From positions 1 through 13,203 of the forward strand of contig CALKIU010000089.1 of the NCBI GenBank assembly GCA_937995745.1: 13,203 nt of DNA. The letters are read 5' to 3'. Of the stretch, positions 6,275 to 13,203 are shown one piece after another. Position numbers and translations under genes: made by a program. This stretch comes from an uncultured Bacillaceae bacterium. GTDB lineage: Bacteria; Bacillota; Bacilli; Bacillales; Cytobacillaceae. The notes below the pieces were generated by a model. It saw nothing but the letters and a program-made list of their open reading frames with translations, did no database searches and was not told where the DNA came from. The stretch's first letter is position 1. The number at the start of each line of letters is the position of its first letter.

Positions 6275-6544
6275 GTGCGCTTTTTGTAGCCGGCGCTCCG
6301 GATTACACCTCTTTTCCCGGATTCTCCATGTCAACCGCCGTGTCCATTCCCGGCCCGGATCTTCGTATATTCACGCGAAATCCCCATGAGGGCAGTCCGA
6401 TTCGAAATATCCGGTAAAAAGGAAAGTCATTTCCATGTGAACAAATGTGCGAAAATTTTCGGTATTATATCAAAAAAAAGGAAGACAATTATGTTTTAAT
6501 AAAATTAAAGCACAATGCACTTTCTGTAATTGGAGATGAAAACG
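6275..6544. other. Intergenic region before the calcium ATPase
   Basis: No gene or RNA is recognised. The left part is GC-richer and the last 100 bases are AT-rich, as expected of a promoter region. TATTAT (6463-6468) is a possible -10 without a good -35. Transcription of the ATPase must begin here, because the strong terminator at 6246-6274 cuts off the holin-like gene upstream. Confidence 0.5.
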
Positions 6545-9214
6545 ATGTGGTATCAAAAACAACCGCAAACCGTTGCTCAAGAACTGGAAACAGACGTGAA
6601 CAAAGGCTTGTCCAGCAGGGAGGCGAAAAAAAGGCTAGAGGTTTACGGGGAAAACAGATTTGAAAAGAAACGGCAGAAATCAATATTAATGTTGTTTTTG
6701 GAACAACTGAACAGTATATTGATTTATATTCTTATCGCCGCGGCCCTCATTTCTTTCGCCGTTTCGGAAATCACCGATGCCATCATTATTCTTATGGTCA
6801 TATTTATGAACTCGGCCATTGGCGCCGCCCAGGAGCGAAAAGCAGAAAAAGCCCTTGAAGAGCTTAGTAAAATGACAACCCCGAAAGCGCTCGTCAAACG
6901 GGATGGAACGGTGCAGGAAATTCCTTCCGAAAACGTCGTTCCGGGGGATATTGTCATCATAGACACCGGACGTTACATACCCGCAGACTTGCGGCTCGTG
7001 GAAACGGTCAATTTAAAAATCGAAGAATCATCCTTAACCGGTGAATCCGTTCCGGTTGAAAAAGACGCCTCATGGTTAGGAACAACAGAGGTTCCCTTGG
7101 GTGATCAAAAAAATATGGCCTTTATGTCAACACTTTCGACTTACGGCCGTGGAATCGGGATTGCCGTCAGTACAGGAATGAATACGGAAATCGGCAAAAT
7201 CGCCAAAATGCTCAGCGAGGAAGACAAAGAATTGACCCCTTTGCAAAAGAGACTCGACGAATTGGGAAAAATTCTTGGATTTGGGGCGGTCGTCATCTGT
7301 ACGATCATTTTTCTCATTGGCTTTTTTCAAGGACGCCCGCCGCTTGATATGTTCTTAATCGCCGTCAGCCTTGCGGTTGCCGCCATTCCGGAAGGTTTGC
7401 CCGCCATTGTCACGATTGTTTTGGCCCTCGGTGTGCAAAAGATGATCAAACGCCGGGCGATTGTCCGCAAATTGCCGGCCGTTGAAACGCTCGGGTCGGT
7501 CAGCGTGATTTGCTCGGACAAGACAGGCACACTGACGCAAAACAAAATGACCGTCACCGATGTTTATGTAAACGGAAGAAGCCATTCCTTGCATGAATTT
7601 TCGCCACAAGACAAATTTGAAACACTTTTCTTCTCCGCCATGTGTTTGTGCAATGATGCTGAAATAAAAGACGGCGAAGCAACCGGAGACCCGACGGAAA
7701 CCGCTCTTGTTGCCGCTGCCGAACAAGCGGGGTTGAAAAAAGCCGATTTGGACCAACAATACCGGCGCATTTATGAGATTCCTTTTGATTCTGAAAGGAA
7801 AATGATGACCACCGTTCATCAAAAAGACCAAAAATTTATCGCCATGAGCAAAGGGGCTTTGGAAAGTATCCTGCCAAAGTCTTCCTCCGTCATCGTCAAT
7901 GGTGAAAGGAAACAGATGACCGCCGCTGTGGCAAATGACATTCAAAAAACGGCCGATGCCATGTCAGATAAGGCGCTGCGCGTTCTGGCCATCGCTTACA
8001 AGCCGTTGTCCGGAGCGGATTTTTCAAAAGAATCACTCGAAAATGATTTCATTTTTCTCGGTCTGGTCGGAATGATCGATCCGCCGAGGGAAGAAGCAAA
8101 AAAATCAATCAGTCTTTGTAAAAAAGCCGGGATTCGCACGATTATGATTACCGGCGATCACCGGAAAACCGCTTTTGCCATCGCGAAAAATCTCGGCATT
8201 GCCAAAGAAGAAGATGAAACGATTTCCGGAACGGAACTGGATGCCATAAGCAACCGGGAATTAAGCGAAAAAGTAAAAAAAATCACCGTCTTTGCCCGCG
8301 TTTCGCCTGAACATAAGGTGAGAATTGTCAACGCATTGAAAAGCAACAACCTGATCGTGGCCATGACGGGAGACGGAGTGAACGACGCTCCTTCCCTCCA
8401 ACAGGCAGATGTCGGTGTGGCCATGGGACAGAGCGGAACTGATGTGGCCAAGGAAGCGGCAGACATCATCCTGACAGATGACAATTTCAAAACGATCGTG
8501 GCCGCCGTTGAACAAGGCCGCAATATTTATCAAAATATAAAAAAGTCCATCATGTTTTTGCTATCCGCAAACCTTGGTGAAATTTTCACCTTGTTTATTG
8601 CCATATTATTGGGGTGGCCTACTCCGTTGACCGCCATTCATATTTTATGGGTCAATTTAATTACCGACTCGCTGCCGGCCATTTCCCTCGGTGTCGATCC
8701 GGATGATCCGGATGTGATGAAAAAGAAACCCCGTCCCGCCAACGAGAGCATTTTTGGCGGAGGAGCCGGTTCTTTCGTCGTGTTCAACGGCATCCTGATT
8801 GGAACATTGACTTTGTTTGCCTTTATTTCCGGACTGGCAGTATCGTCAGGCGCGATGTCTGTTTTTTCCGTCGACTTCAGCAATGTTTCCCGGGAAGCGC
8901 TCATTTATGCGCAAACACTCGCTTTCATGACATTGGCTATTTCCCAATTGTTCCACAGTCTCAACTTGCGAAACACAAACCGGAGCATTTTCAAAATAGG
9001 AATCTTTTCCAACAAATATTTGCTGGCATCCATTGTTGCCGGGATTGCCATCCAAATGGCTATCGCTCATATACCTGTTTTCAACCATCTTTTCGGTATT
9101 CAGGCATTGACGGCGTCTGATTGGCTGTTTGTCTTTTCCTTGTCCGTGCTGCCGGTTGTATTCAATGAATTGATAAAAGCCGGAAAAAGAATTTTCCACA
9201 ACCAAGAAAAATAA
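6545..9214 (+). CDS. P2A-type calcium-translocating P-type ATPase (SERCA-like)
   Basis: An 889-residue membrane pump that uses ATP to move Ca2+ out of the cytoplasm. In order: N-terminal cation-ATPase region (GLSSREAKKRLEVYGEN), M1-M2, actuator domain with TGES (165-168), M3-M4 with PEGLP (282-286), phosphorylation site DKTGT (Asp325), nucleotide-binding domain, hinge TGDGVNDAP (from 608), then M5-M10. Calcium ligands of SERCA are kept: Glu283 in M4, Asn676 and Glu679 in M5 (NLGE), and Asn704, Thr707 and Asp708 in M6 (WVNLITD). The position of SERCA Glu908 in M8 appears to be Ala (TLAISQLFHSLN). These features point to Ca2+ rather than Mg2+, K+ or heavy metal. The ATG at 6545 has GGAG 9 bases upstream; an in-frame TTG at 6530 overlaps that site. 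It resembles B. subtilis YloB in size and type. It forms a single-gene unit, convergent with the MFS gene. Confidence 0.93.
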   Translation: MWYQKQPQTVAQELETDVNKGLSSREAKKRLEVYGENRFEKKRQKSILMLFLEQLNSILIYILIAAALISFAVSEITDAIIILMVIFMNSAIGAAQERKAEKALEELSKMTTPKALVKRDGTVQEIPSENVVPGDIVIIDTGRYIPADLRLVETVNLKIEESSLTGESVPVEKDASWLGTTEVPLGDQKNMAFMSTLSTYGRGIGIAVSTGMNTEIGKIAKMLSEEDKELTPLQKRLDELGKILGFGAVVICTIIFLIGFFQGRPPLDMFLIAVSLAVAAIPEGLPAIVTIVLALGVQKMIKRRAIVRKLPAVETLGSVSVICSDKTGTLTQNKMTVTDVYVNGRSHSLHEFSPQDKFETLFFSAMCLCNDAEIKDGEATGDPTETALVAAAEQAGLKKADLDQQYRRIYEIPFDSERKMMTTVHQKDQKFIAMSKGALESILPKSSSVIVNGERKQMTAAVANDIQKTADAMSDKALRVLAIAYKPLSGADFSKESLENDFIFLGLVGMIDPPREEAKKSISLCKKAGIRTIMITGDHRKTAFAIAKNLGIAKEEDETISGTELDAISNRELSEKVKKITVFARVSPEHKVRIVNALKSNNLIVAMTGDGVNDAPSLQQADVGVAMGQSGTDVAKEAADIILTDDNFKTIVAAVEQGRNIYQNIKKSIMFLLSANLGEIFTLFIAILLGWPTPLTAIHILWVNLITDSLPAISLGVDPDDPDVMKKKPRPANESIFGGGAGSFVVFNGILIGTLTLFAFISGLAVSSGAMSVFSVDFSNVSREALIYAQTLAFMTLAISQLFHSLNLRNTNRSIFKIGIFSNKYLLASIVAGIAIQMAIAHIPVFNHLFGIQALTASDWLFVFSLSVLPVVFNELIKAGKRIFHNQEK

Positions 9215-9223
9215 TAAAACATT

Positions 9224-9279
9224 GCGGCTGTCTGTTTTCATTTGCCCGCCCCAAAGGAGCAGTCAAAACAGACAGCCGC
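9224..9279. terminator. Perfect 15-bp inverted repeat between convergent genes, probable terminator
   Basis: GCGGCTGTCTGTTTT (9224-9238) and AAAACAGACAGCCGC (9265-9279) are perfectly complementary around a 26-base loop. It sits between the ATPase stop (9214) and the MFS stop (9312), so it can end both transcripts. The loop is larger than usual, and on neither side is there a clean T-run right after the stem; the flanks are only T-rich. Confidence 0.6.
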
Positions 9280-9311
9280 CTTCTATTGCTTCCTTCCTTT
9301 TGCGCTTTCGT

Positions 9312-10559
9312 TCATCCGTTCTCATGAACCGATTCCGAAACCCGATTTTCCTGCTGGTGAATATTTCCGCCAGAAACAGCTGCCTGCTTCCTTCCCGCAA
9401 AAAGAACCAACGGAACGCCGATCAACAGCAGAACGATGATCAGCAAAATGACGCCGGGCCAATGAAAATATTGCCAAAAATATCCTCCTCCAAAACCGAC
9501 GAAACTTGAACCTAAGTAGTAAAAAAGCAAATACAATGAAGATGCTTGCGCTTTATATTGTTTGGCCAATTCCCCCACCCAGGCGCTGGCAATCGAATGG
9601 CTTGCAAAAAAACCAAAGGTAAAAATGACAATGCCGGCGAGTATGGCAGCCAGTGAAGGCAGCAAGGTGAGCAGCGCGCCGGAAGCGGTTATGGCAAGCG
9701 ACGCCAAGAGCATTGGTTTGTTTCCGTATTTGTCCGCCTGTTTTCCCATAAACACGGAGCTGAATGTGCCGGACAAGTAAACAATAAAGATGGACCCGAT
9801 AGCCGCCTGGCTCAAATGATAAGGGGGTGCTTCAAGCAAATAGCCGATATAATTGTAGAGAGTGACGAAGCTTCCCATGAGCAGGAAAGCCAAACTAATA
9901 ACCGCCATCAACTCCTTGCTTCGCAAGTGAATTTTATATGCAGACAATGCTTCTTGTATGGTCATGCCCGGTTTTGAATATCTCTTCGGCTCAGGCAGCA
10001 AATTCCAAAACAGCACACTTACAAAAATGGACAGGATTCCGATGGAAGCGAGAGCAACCCGCCAGGAAAACAAATCTGTCAAGATCCCGGTGAATATCCT
10101 TCCCGCCATTCCTCCGATGCTTGTTCCGGCGATATAAAGCCCCATGATTTTGCCGATGCTGTCCAGACTGAATTGTTCCCCCACATAGGCCATCGCAATG
10201 GAAGGAACGCCTGCAGCAAATATACCCAACAGAGCCCGGCTCATCAACAGGAATGAAAAATTTGGACTGAGCGCCGTAAGCAATCCCAAGGTGGAAGCAA
10301 GAACCATGGAAACAACCATCAATCTCTTTTTTCCGATAACATCGGATAAAGGGGCGGCAAAAAGCATCGATACAGCCAAGATTCCTGTTGTAAAAGACAA
10401 AGATAAACTGGCATAAACGGCAGAAACACCAAACACTTTAGAAAATTCAGGAAAAAGAGGCTGGGTTGTGTACAAATTGGCGAATGTGACAAATCCGGCA
10501 AGAAACAAAGCTATGCTCGCTTTCTTATAATCTGTTGTTCCTCTTCTGACCGTACTCAA
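9312..10559 (-). CDS. MFS transporter, YnfM-like (DHA1-type) exporter
   Basis: A 415-residue inner-membrane carrier with 12 predicted membrane segments in two halves. Major facilitator motif A appears between TM2 and TM3 as APLSDVIGKKRL (69-80) and is repeated in the second half as MGKQADKYGNKP (271-282). FANLYTTQPLFPEFSKVFG near the start, GTSIGGMAGRIFTG (145-158) and GFFASHSIASAWVG fit the YnfM/YgaY-like group of proton-coupled exporters. The substrate is unknown. The start is TTG at 10559, with AGAGAGGAA just upstream; no in-frame ATG precedes the first membrane segment. The C-terminal tail is polar and short. The gene lies downstream of the symporter on the same strand but has its own probable promoter and is separated by a terminator. 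Confidence 0.88.
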   Translation of the reverse strand: MSTVRRGTTDYKKASIALFLAGFVTFANLYTTQPLFPEFSKVFGVSAVYASLSLSFTTGILAVSMLFAAPLSDVIGKKRLMVVSMVLASTLGLLTALSPNFSFLLMSRALLGIFAAGVPSIAMAYVGEQFSLDSIGKIMGLYIAGTSIGGMAGRIFTGILTDLFSWRVALASIGILSIFVSVLFWNLLPEPKRYSKPGMTIQEALSAYKIHLRSKELMAVISLAFLLMGSFVTLYNYIGYLLEAPPYHLSQAAIGSIFIVYLSGTFSSVFMGKQADKYGNKPMLLASLAITASGALLTLLPSLAAILAGIVIFTFGFFASHSIASAWVGELAKQYKAQASSLYLLFYYLGSSFVGFGGGYFWQYFHWPGVILLIIVLLLIGVPLVLFAGRKQAAVSGGNIHQQENRVSESVHENG

Positions 10560-10601
10560 AATTCCTCTCTTCTTTCTCCTGATATATTGTTTTTATATAA
10601 T

Positions 10602-10630
10602 AATGTACTACTTTTTTTCGAAATTGTAAA
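10602..10630 (-). promoter_or_regulatory. Probable promoter of the MFS gene
   Basis: On the minus strand TTTACA (10630-10625, 5/6) is followed after 17 bp by TACATT (10607-10602, 4/6). A TATATAA further downstream could serve as an alternative -10 but is badly spaced. Confidence 0.45.
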
Positions 10631-10638
10631 AAAACAAT

Positions 10639-10678
10639 AAAAATAACCCGCAGGAAATTTGCGGGTTATGCGTTTTTT
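10639..10678. terminator. Terminator downstream of the symporter gene
   Basis: A 10-bp stem, ATAACCCGCA (10643-10652) and TGCGGGTTAT (10660-10669), has a 7-base loop. On the minus strand it is followed by TTTT, then ATTG and a 7-T run, about 135 bp past the symporter stop. On the plus strand it is followed by GCG and six Ts, but no plus-strand gene needs it there. Confidence 0.85.
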
Positions 10679-10804
10679 GCGGATCATATTCAATTTTATA
10701 ACACTCATGAGGGTCATTGTTGTAGCATTTTTGCTTGCTTACAGGTTCTAATCAGCAGACTTTTGCTTTTCTAAATGAAAGTAGTGCTAGTGAAGCAAGG
10801 CCTT

Positions 10805-12073
10805 TTATATGGAGCAAGTCTGTTGTTCCTCGTATTCATCATAAAGCAATGGCTGTTCCTGTTCTTGGCTTCTTTTTTCCGTTTCCGTCACTAGTACGGC
10901 GCAAACCGTATCACCGGTAACGTTCACGGCCGTCCTTGCCATATCAAGCAGCCTGTCAATACCGATGATTAAAGCAATTCCTTCCACAGGCAGGTTGACG
11001 CTTTGCAACACCATCGTTAACATGACAAGACCAACTCCGGGAACGGAAGCCGTGCCGATGCTGGCCAAAACGGCCGTAAGAACCACTGTTGCAAGTTGCA
11101 TCAACGTCAAATCTGCGCCGACTACTTGGGCGATAAAAATGGTTGCCACCCCTTGCATGATGGCTGTACCGTCCATATTGATCGCCGCTCCCAACGGCTG
11201 CACAAAACTCGAAATCGACTTCGGAACTTGCAGCCTTTTTTGCGCCACTTCCATTGACACCGGTAAAGTGGCGCTGCTTGAGGAAGTGCTGAAGGCCACT
11301 GTCATCACCGGTATCATTTCCTTAAAGAAAGTAACCGGATTGCGCCTTGCCAGCAGGGAAAGTGTTCCTCCGTACACAACGACCATATGAACAAGCAATG
11401 CGAACAGGACCACGAACATATAGAGCCCCATGGACTTCATCGCGTCAAATCCTTGTTTTCCGACGGCGGAAGCAATCAAACCGAATGCGCCGTACGGGGC
11501 GAACTTCATGACGACGTTGACGAGAAACATCATGATTTCATTTGCTTGTTCAAACAGCTTCACGACGCCGCGCACTTTTTTGCCGAGCATAGCCAGCGCC
11601 AAGCCGACAAAGACAGAGAATGTTATGATTTGCAGCATGTTCCCTTCTGCAAATGCTTTTACGGGATTTGTCGGAATAATGTCGATCATGGAATCAATTG
11701 CCGGAGGGGCTTCGCGGGCTTCAAAGGTTAGACCCGCCAAGTCAAAGTCACCCGCTTCGCCTGGCTTTAAGATGAGCGCCAAACTGATCGCAATAGTGAT
11801 GGCAACGGCGGTTGTAACAATGAAAAAGCCCACCGTTTTCAGGCCGATTCTGCCCAATTTTTTCGGATCGCCCAATCCGGAAGTGCCCAAAGCAATGGAA
11901 AAGAAAACAAGGGGAACGACAAGCATCATGATTAAATGTAAAAAGATCTTCCCGAGCGGAGTAAATAAATATTTATCAAAATAAGGAAATATATCCCCAA
12001 ATAGCAAATTCATCATTAACCCAACAATAGCACCCATTACTAAAGCGAGAATAATTCTTACAGATAATTTCAT
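10805..12073 (-). CDS. Glutamate/aspartate-type dicarboxylate/amino acid:cation symporter (DAACS)
   Basis: A 422-residue secondary transporter of the GltP/GltT/GltPh fold that imports acidic amino acids or C4-dicarboxylates with H+ or Na+. The serine-rich hairpin HP1 is SSSSATLP (264-271), TM7 has NMDGT (299-303), HP2 has SVPGVG (343-348), and TM8 is DRLLDMARTAVNVTGD with Asp373, Asp377, Arg380, Thr381 and Asn384. In GltPh the matching arginine binds the side-chain carboxylate, favouring glutamate or aspartate over neutral substrates. The tail after residue 400 is acidic and Gln-rich and is not recognised. The ATG at 12073 has AAAGGAGGAA upstream at ideal spacing. The gene lies under a c-di-AMP riboswitch with a leader of about 350 bases, so expression should fall at high c-di-AMP. 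Family is firm, substrate inferred; gltP and gltT cannot be told apart here. Confidence 0.93.
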   Translation of the reverse strand: MKLSVRIILALVMGAIVGLMMNLLFGDIFPYFDKYLFTPLGKIFLHLIMMLVVPLVFFSIALGTSGLGDPKKLGRIGLKTVGFFIVTTAVAITIAISLALILKPGEAGDFDLAGLTFEAREAPPAIDSMIDIIPTNPVKAFAEGNMLQIITFSVFVGLALAMLGKKVRGVVKLFEQANEIMMFLVNVVMKFAPYGAFGLIASAVGKQGFDAMKSMGLYMFVVLFALLVHMVVVYGGTLSLLARRNPVTFFKEMIPVMTVAFSTSSSSATLPVSMEVAQKRLQVPKSISSFVQPLGAAINMDGTAIMQGVATIFIAQVVGADLTLMQLATVVLTAVLASIGTASVPGVGLVMLTMVLQSVNLPVEGIALIIGIDRLLDMARTAVNVTGDTVCAVLVTETEKRSQEQEQPLLYDEYEEQQTCSI

Positions 12074-12222
12074 AAAATTCCTCCTTTATAAATTTTTTCC
12101 ATATAACGCCGATAGTACTGCTGTATCTTTATCAAAAACCCTCTTTTTGCACAAAGTTATTTTAAAATATCATTAGCCTGCTTATTTGCATGCCGGGACA
12201 AATATTCAAGCCGCTTTTGAAC

Positions 12223-12252
12223 AAAAAAATACACAGAGGCATCGTCTCTGTG
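12223..12252 (-). terminator. Regulated terminator (expression platform) of the c-di-AMP riboswitch
   Basis: Read on the minus strand, CACAGAG (12252-12246) and CTCTGTG (12238-12232) form a 7-bp stem followed by TA and seven Ts (12229-12223). It lies about 20 bp after the aptamer and about 150 bp before the symporter start. Termination is expected when ligand stabilises the aptamer's closing helix. Confidence 0.9.
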
Positions 12253-12270
12253 CAAATCTGCCTTTTCTCA

Positions 12271-12385
12271 AACACCGCTTACGAGGTTAGCTGACGGGTT
12301 CGGGCTTGAGAATGCCCTACCTTGAATAAAAGGATTCACCCCAAAAAAGATGGTTCCCCCGCTCTTTAACAGATTCAGCGTTATA
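12271..12385 (-). promoter_or_regulatory. c-di-AMP riboswitch (ydaO/yuaA class)
   Basis: The minus strand carries the conserved blocks of the ydaO aptamer in order: CGCTGAATC (12380-12372), GAGCGGGGGAACC (12364-12352), GGGGTGAATCC (12342-12332), GTAGGGC (12320-12314), AGCCCGAACCCG (12306-12295) and GTCAGCTAACCTCG (12295-12282), closing with AGCG (12279-12276), which pairs with CGCT at the 5' end. In known members, c-di-AMP binding switches genes off by promoting termination. The adjacent hairpin with T-run fits this. The target here is the DAACS symporter. Boundaries are approximate because the closing helix was drawn by eye. Confidence 0.93.
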
Positions 12386-12435
12386 TGAAGTTATTGCCTA
12401 TGGCTTCTGCCAAACGCCAAAACTATTCTATTATA

Positions 12436-12465
12436 ATTAGACCAGATTCCCCCGTTTTTTGTCAA
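12436..12465 (-). promoter_or_regulatory. Sigma-A promoter of the riboswitch-symporter transcript
   Basis: On the minus strand a perfect TTGACA (12465-12460) is followed after 18 bp by TCTAAT (12441-12436, 5/6). Transcription would begin near 12429, about 45 bases before the aptamer core. Confidence 0.75.
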
Positions 12466-12529
12466 TACATTTTTAATATGTAATTGTATAAATTGGAAAA
12501 TTATTTTCTTTTACAATCGTTTGAAAATA

Positions 12530-12558
12530 TTTATATTGGACTATTTTTCATGTATACT
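12530..12558 (+). promoter_or_regulatory. Probable promoter of the flavoprotein gene
   Basis: TTTATA (12530-12535) and TATACT (12553-12558) are 17 bp apart, each with a moderate consensus match, in an AT-rich stretch 36 bp before the ATG. It diverges from the riboswitch promoter. Confidence 0.5.
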
Positions 12559-12593
12559 TAAGGGAAAAAGATTAATAGATTGGGGGGTATTTT

Positions 12594-13160
12594 ATGAAAC
12601 TGGATGTAGCTGTCATCGGCGGAGGAATCAGCGGATTGTCCGCCGCTTTATTTACCGGCCACGCCGGATTGAAAACAGTTGTTTTTGACGACGGCCAATC
12701 GCAGATAAAAAAAGTTTCGTCTTTAAAAAATAATTTGGGAACGCCGGAAATTTCCGGTGAGGAGCTTTTGGAACGTTACCGGCAACAAGTAAAGGATTAT
12801 GCGGAAATTAAAGATGTAAAAGTAACCTCCTTGAAAAAATCCGGAGATGTCTTCATCTTGGAAGCAGACGGGAAAACATATGAAGCGGAGCGGGTCATCG
12901 TCGCCACCAATATCCAATACGACCTGTTGGAAGCCCTCGGTTTTGAAATTGAAGTCAATGAAAATGTTAAAAGCGGCAAAATTAAAAAAGTGGCCGGAGT
13001 GGATTGGGAAGGGATCACTTCCATCCCGAATCTGTACATAGCCGGACTGCTTGCCGGTGTGCCAAGCCAGGTAATGATTGCCGCCGGGCAGGGTGCTGCG
13101 GTGGGAGTCCGCGTGGCCCAAGATGCAACCGGTGAAAAATATATGTGGCATGATAAGTGA
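12594..13160 (+). CDS. Half-length thioredoxin-reductase-like FAD-binding protein
   Basis: A 188-residue protein that joins the two halves of a Rossmann-type FAD-binding domain. The start, VAVIGGGISGLSAALFTGHAG, has GxGxxG (9-14), and the end, NLYIAGLLAGVPSQVMIAAGQGAAVG (146-171), is the C-terminal FAD-binding segment of thioredoxin reductases. The intervening NADPH-binding domain of full TrxB (about 310 residues) is absent, and so is its CxxC; the protein has no cysteine at all. The usual AGD near the C-terminal segment reads AGL. The reading frame is intact with a good ATG behind TGGGGGG (12581-12587), so this looks like a genuine short family rather than a broken gene. It could bind FAD without NADPH oxidation, or rely on a partner reductase; the reaction is unknown. 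It stands alone in this window and diverges from the symporter unit. Confidence 0.8.
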   Translation: MKLDVAVIGGGISGLSAALFTGHAGLKTVVFDDGQSQIKKVSSLKNNLGTPEISGEELLERYRQQVKDYAEIKDVKVTSLKKSGDVFILEADGKTYEAERVIVATNIQYDLLEALGFEIEVNENVKSGKIKKVAGVDWEGITSIPNLYIAGLLAGVPSQVMIAAGQGAAVGVRVAQDATGEKYMWHDK

Positions 13161-13203
13161 TATGTCATCCGCACGAGAAAGGACAACATTTCAAGCGGAG
13201 CAA

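Noticed and set aside
6299..6370. Tiny minus-strand reading frame in the intergenic region before the calcium ATPase (GTG start, about 23 codons, reading MNIRRSGPGMDTAV and so on).
   Set aside because: A weak GGGGA lies upstream, but it is too short to distinguish from chance, no family is recognised, and there is no terminator or promoter for it.
10679..10804. Possible transposase remnant or small gene between the symporter stop and its terminator.
   Set aside because: Short translated stretches resemble nothing firm, and there are no terminal inverted repeats or target duplications.
11430..11984. 184-codon plus-strand open frame antisense to the symporter gene, and similar long antisense frames over glnS (1075-1662) and the ATPase (7355-7945).
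   Set aside because: They are shadows of the codon pattern of strongly supported genes; they have no ribosome binding sites and no recognisable domains.

Overview
The window looks like chromosomal DNA from a spore-former-type Firmicute, most likely a member of the Bacillaceae. The grounds are strong AGGAGG-type ribosome binding sites, sigma-A-like promoters, hairpin-plus-T terminators, a DUF1659/DUF2922/YvrJ gene set, a ydaO-type c-di-AMP riboswitch and Bacillus-like protein sequences. Genus and species cannot be fixed from the sequence alone. No phage structural genes, insertion sequences, CRISPR arrays, rRNA or tRNA genes were found.

Left part (1-4620): a complete glutaminyl-tRNA synthetase gene (glnS, + strand) converges on a two-gene minus-strand operon through a shared bidirectional terminator. 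The operon encodes a Dph6/MJ0570-type PP-loop ATPase followed 23 bp later by selB, the selenocysteine-specific elongation factor. Both glnS and selB are absent from many Bacilli, so this is an accessory translation locus.

Middle (4580-6280): a cold-shock protein gene with a promoter about 150 bp upstream and a structured leader, then a cluster of very small genes. DUF1659, DUF2922 and YvrJ are on the minus strand, with an intrinsic terminator between DUF2922 and yvrJ. A Hol44-type three-helix holin-like protein diverges from them on the plus strand. This compact module of small conserved proteins of unknown function is the best candidate for an undescribed system here.

Right part (6280-13203): a SERCA-like P2A calcium P-type ATPase (+) converges on an YnfM-like MFS exporter (-). 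Upstream of the MFS gene, on the same strand, lies a DAACS-family glutamate/aspartate-type symporter. Its leader carries a clear ydaO/yuaA-class c-di-AMP riboswitch followed by an intrinsic terminator, so uptake of an acidic amino acid is probably shut off when c-di-AMP is high. A divergent gene encodes a half-length, cysteine-free thioredoxin-reductase-like flavoprotein. The last 43 bases hold nothing recognisable.

Several genes appear to start at TTG or GTG (glnS, selB, yvrJ, the holin, the MFS transporter). Starts were chosen from Shine-Dalgarno spacing and family length.
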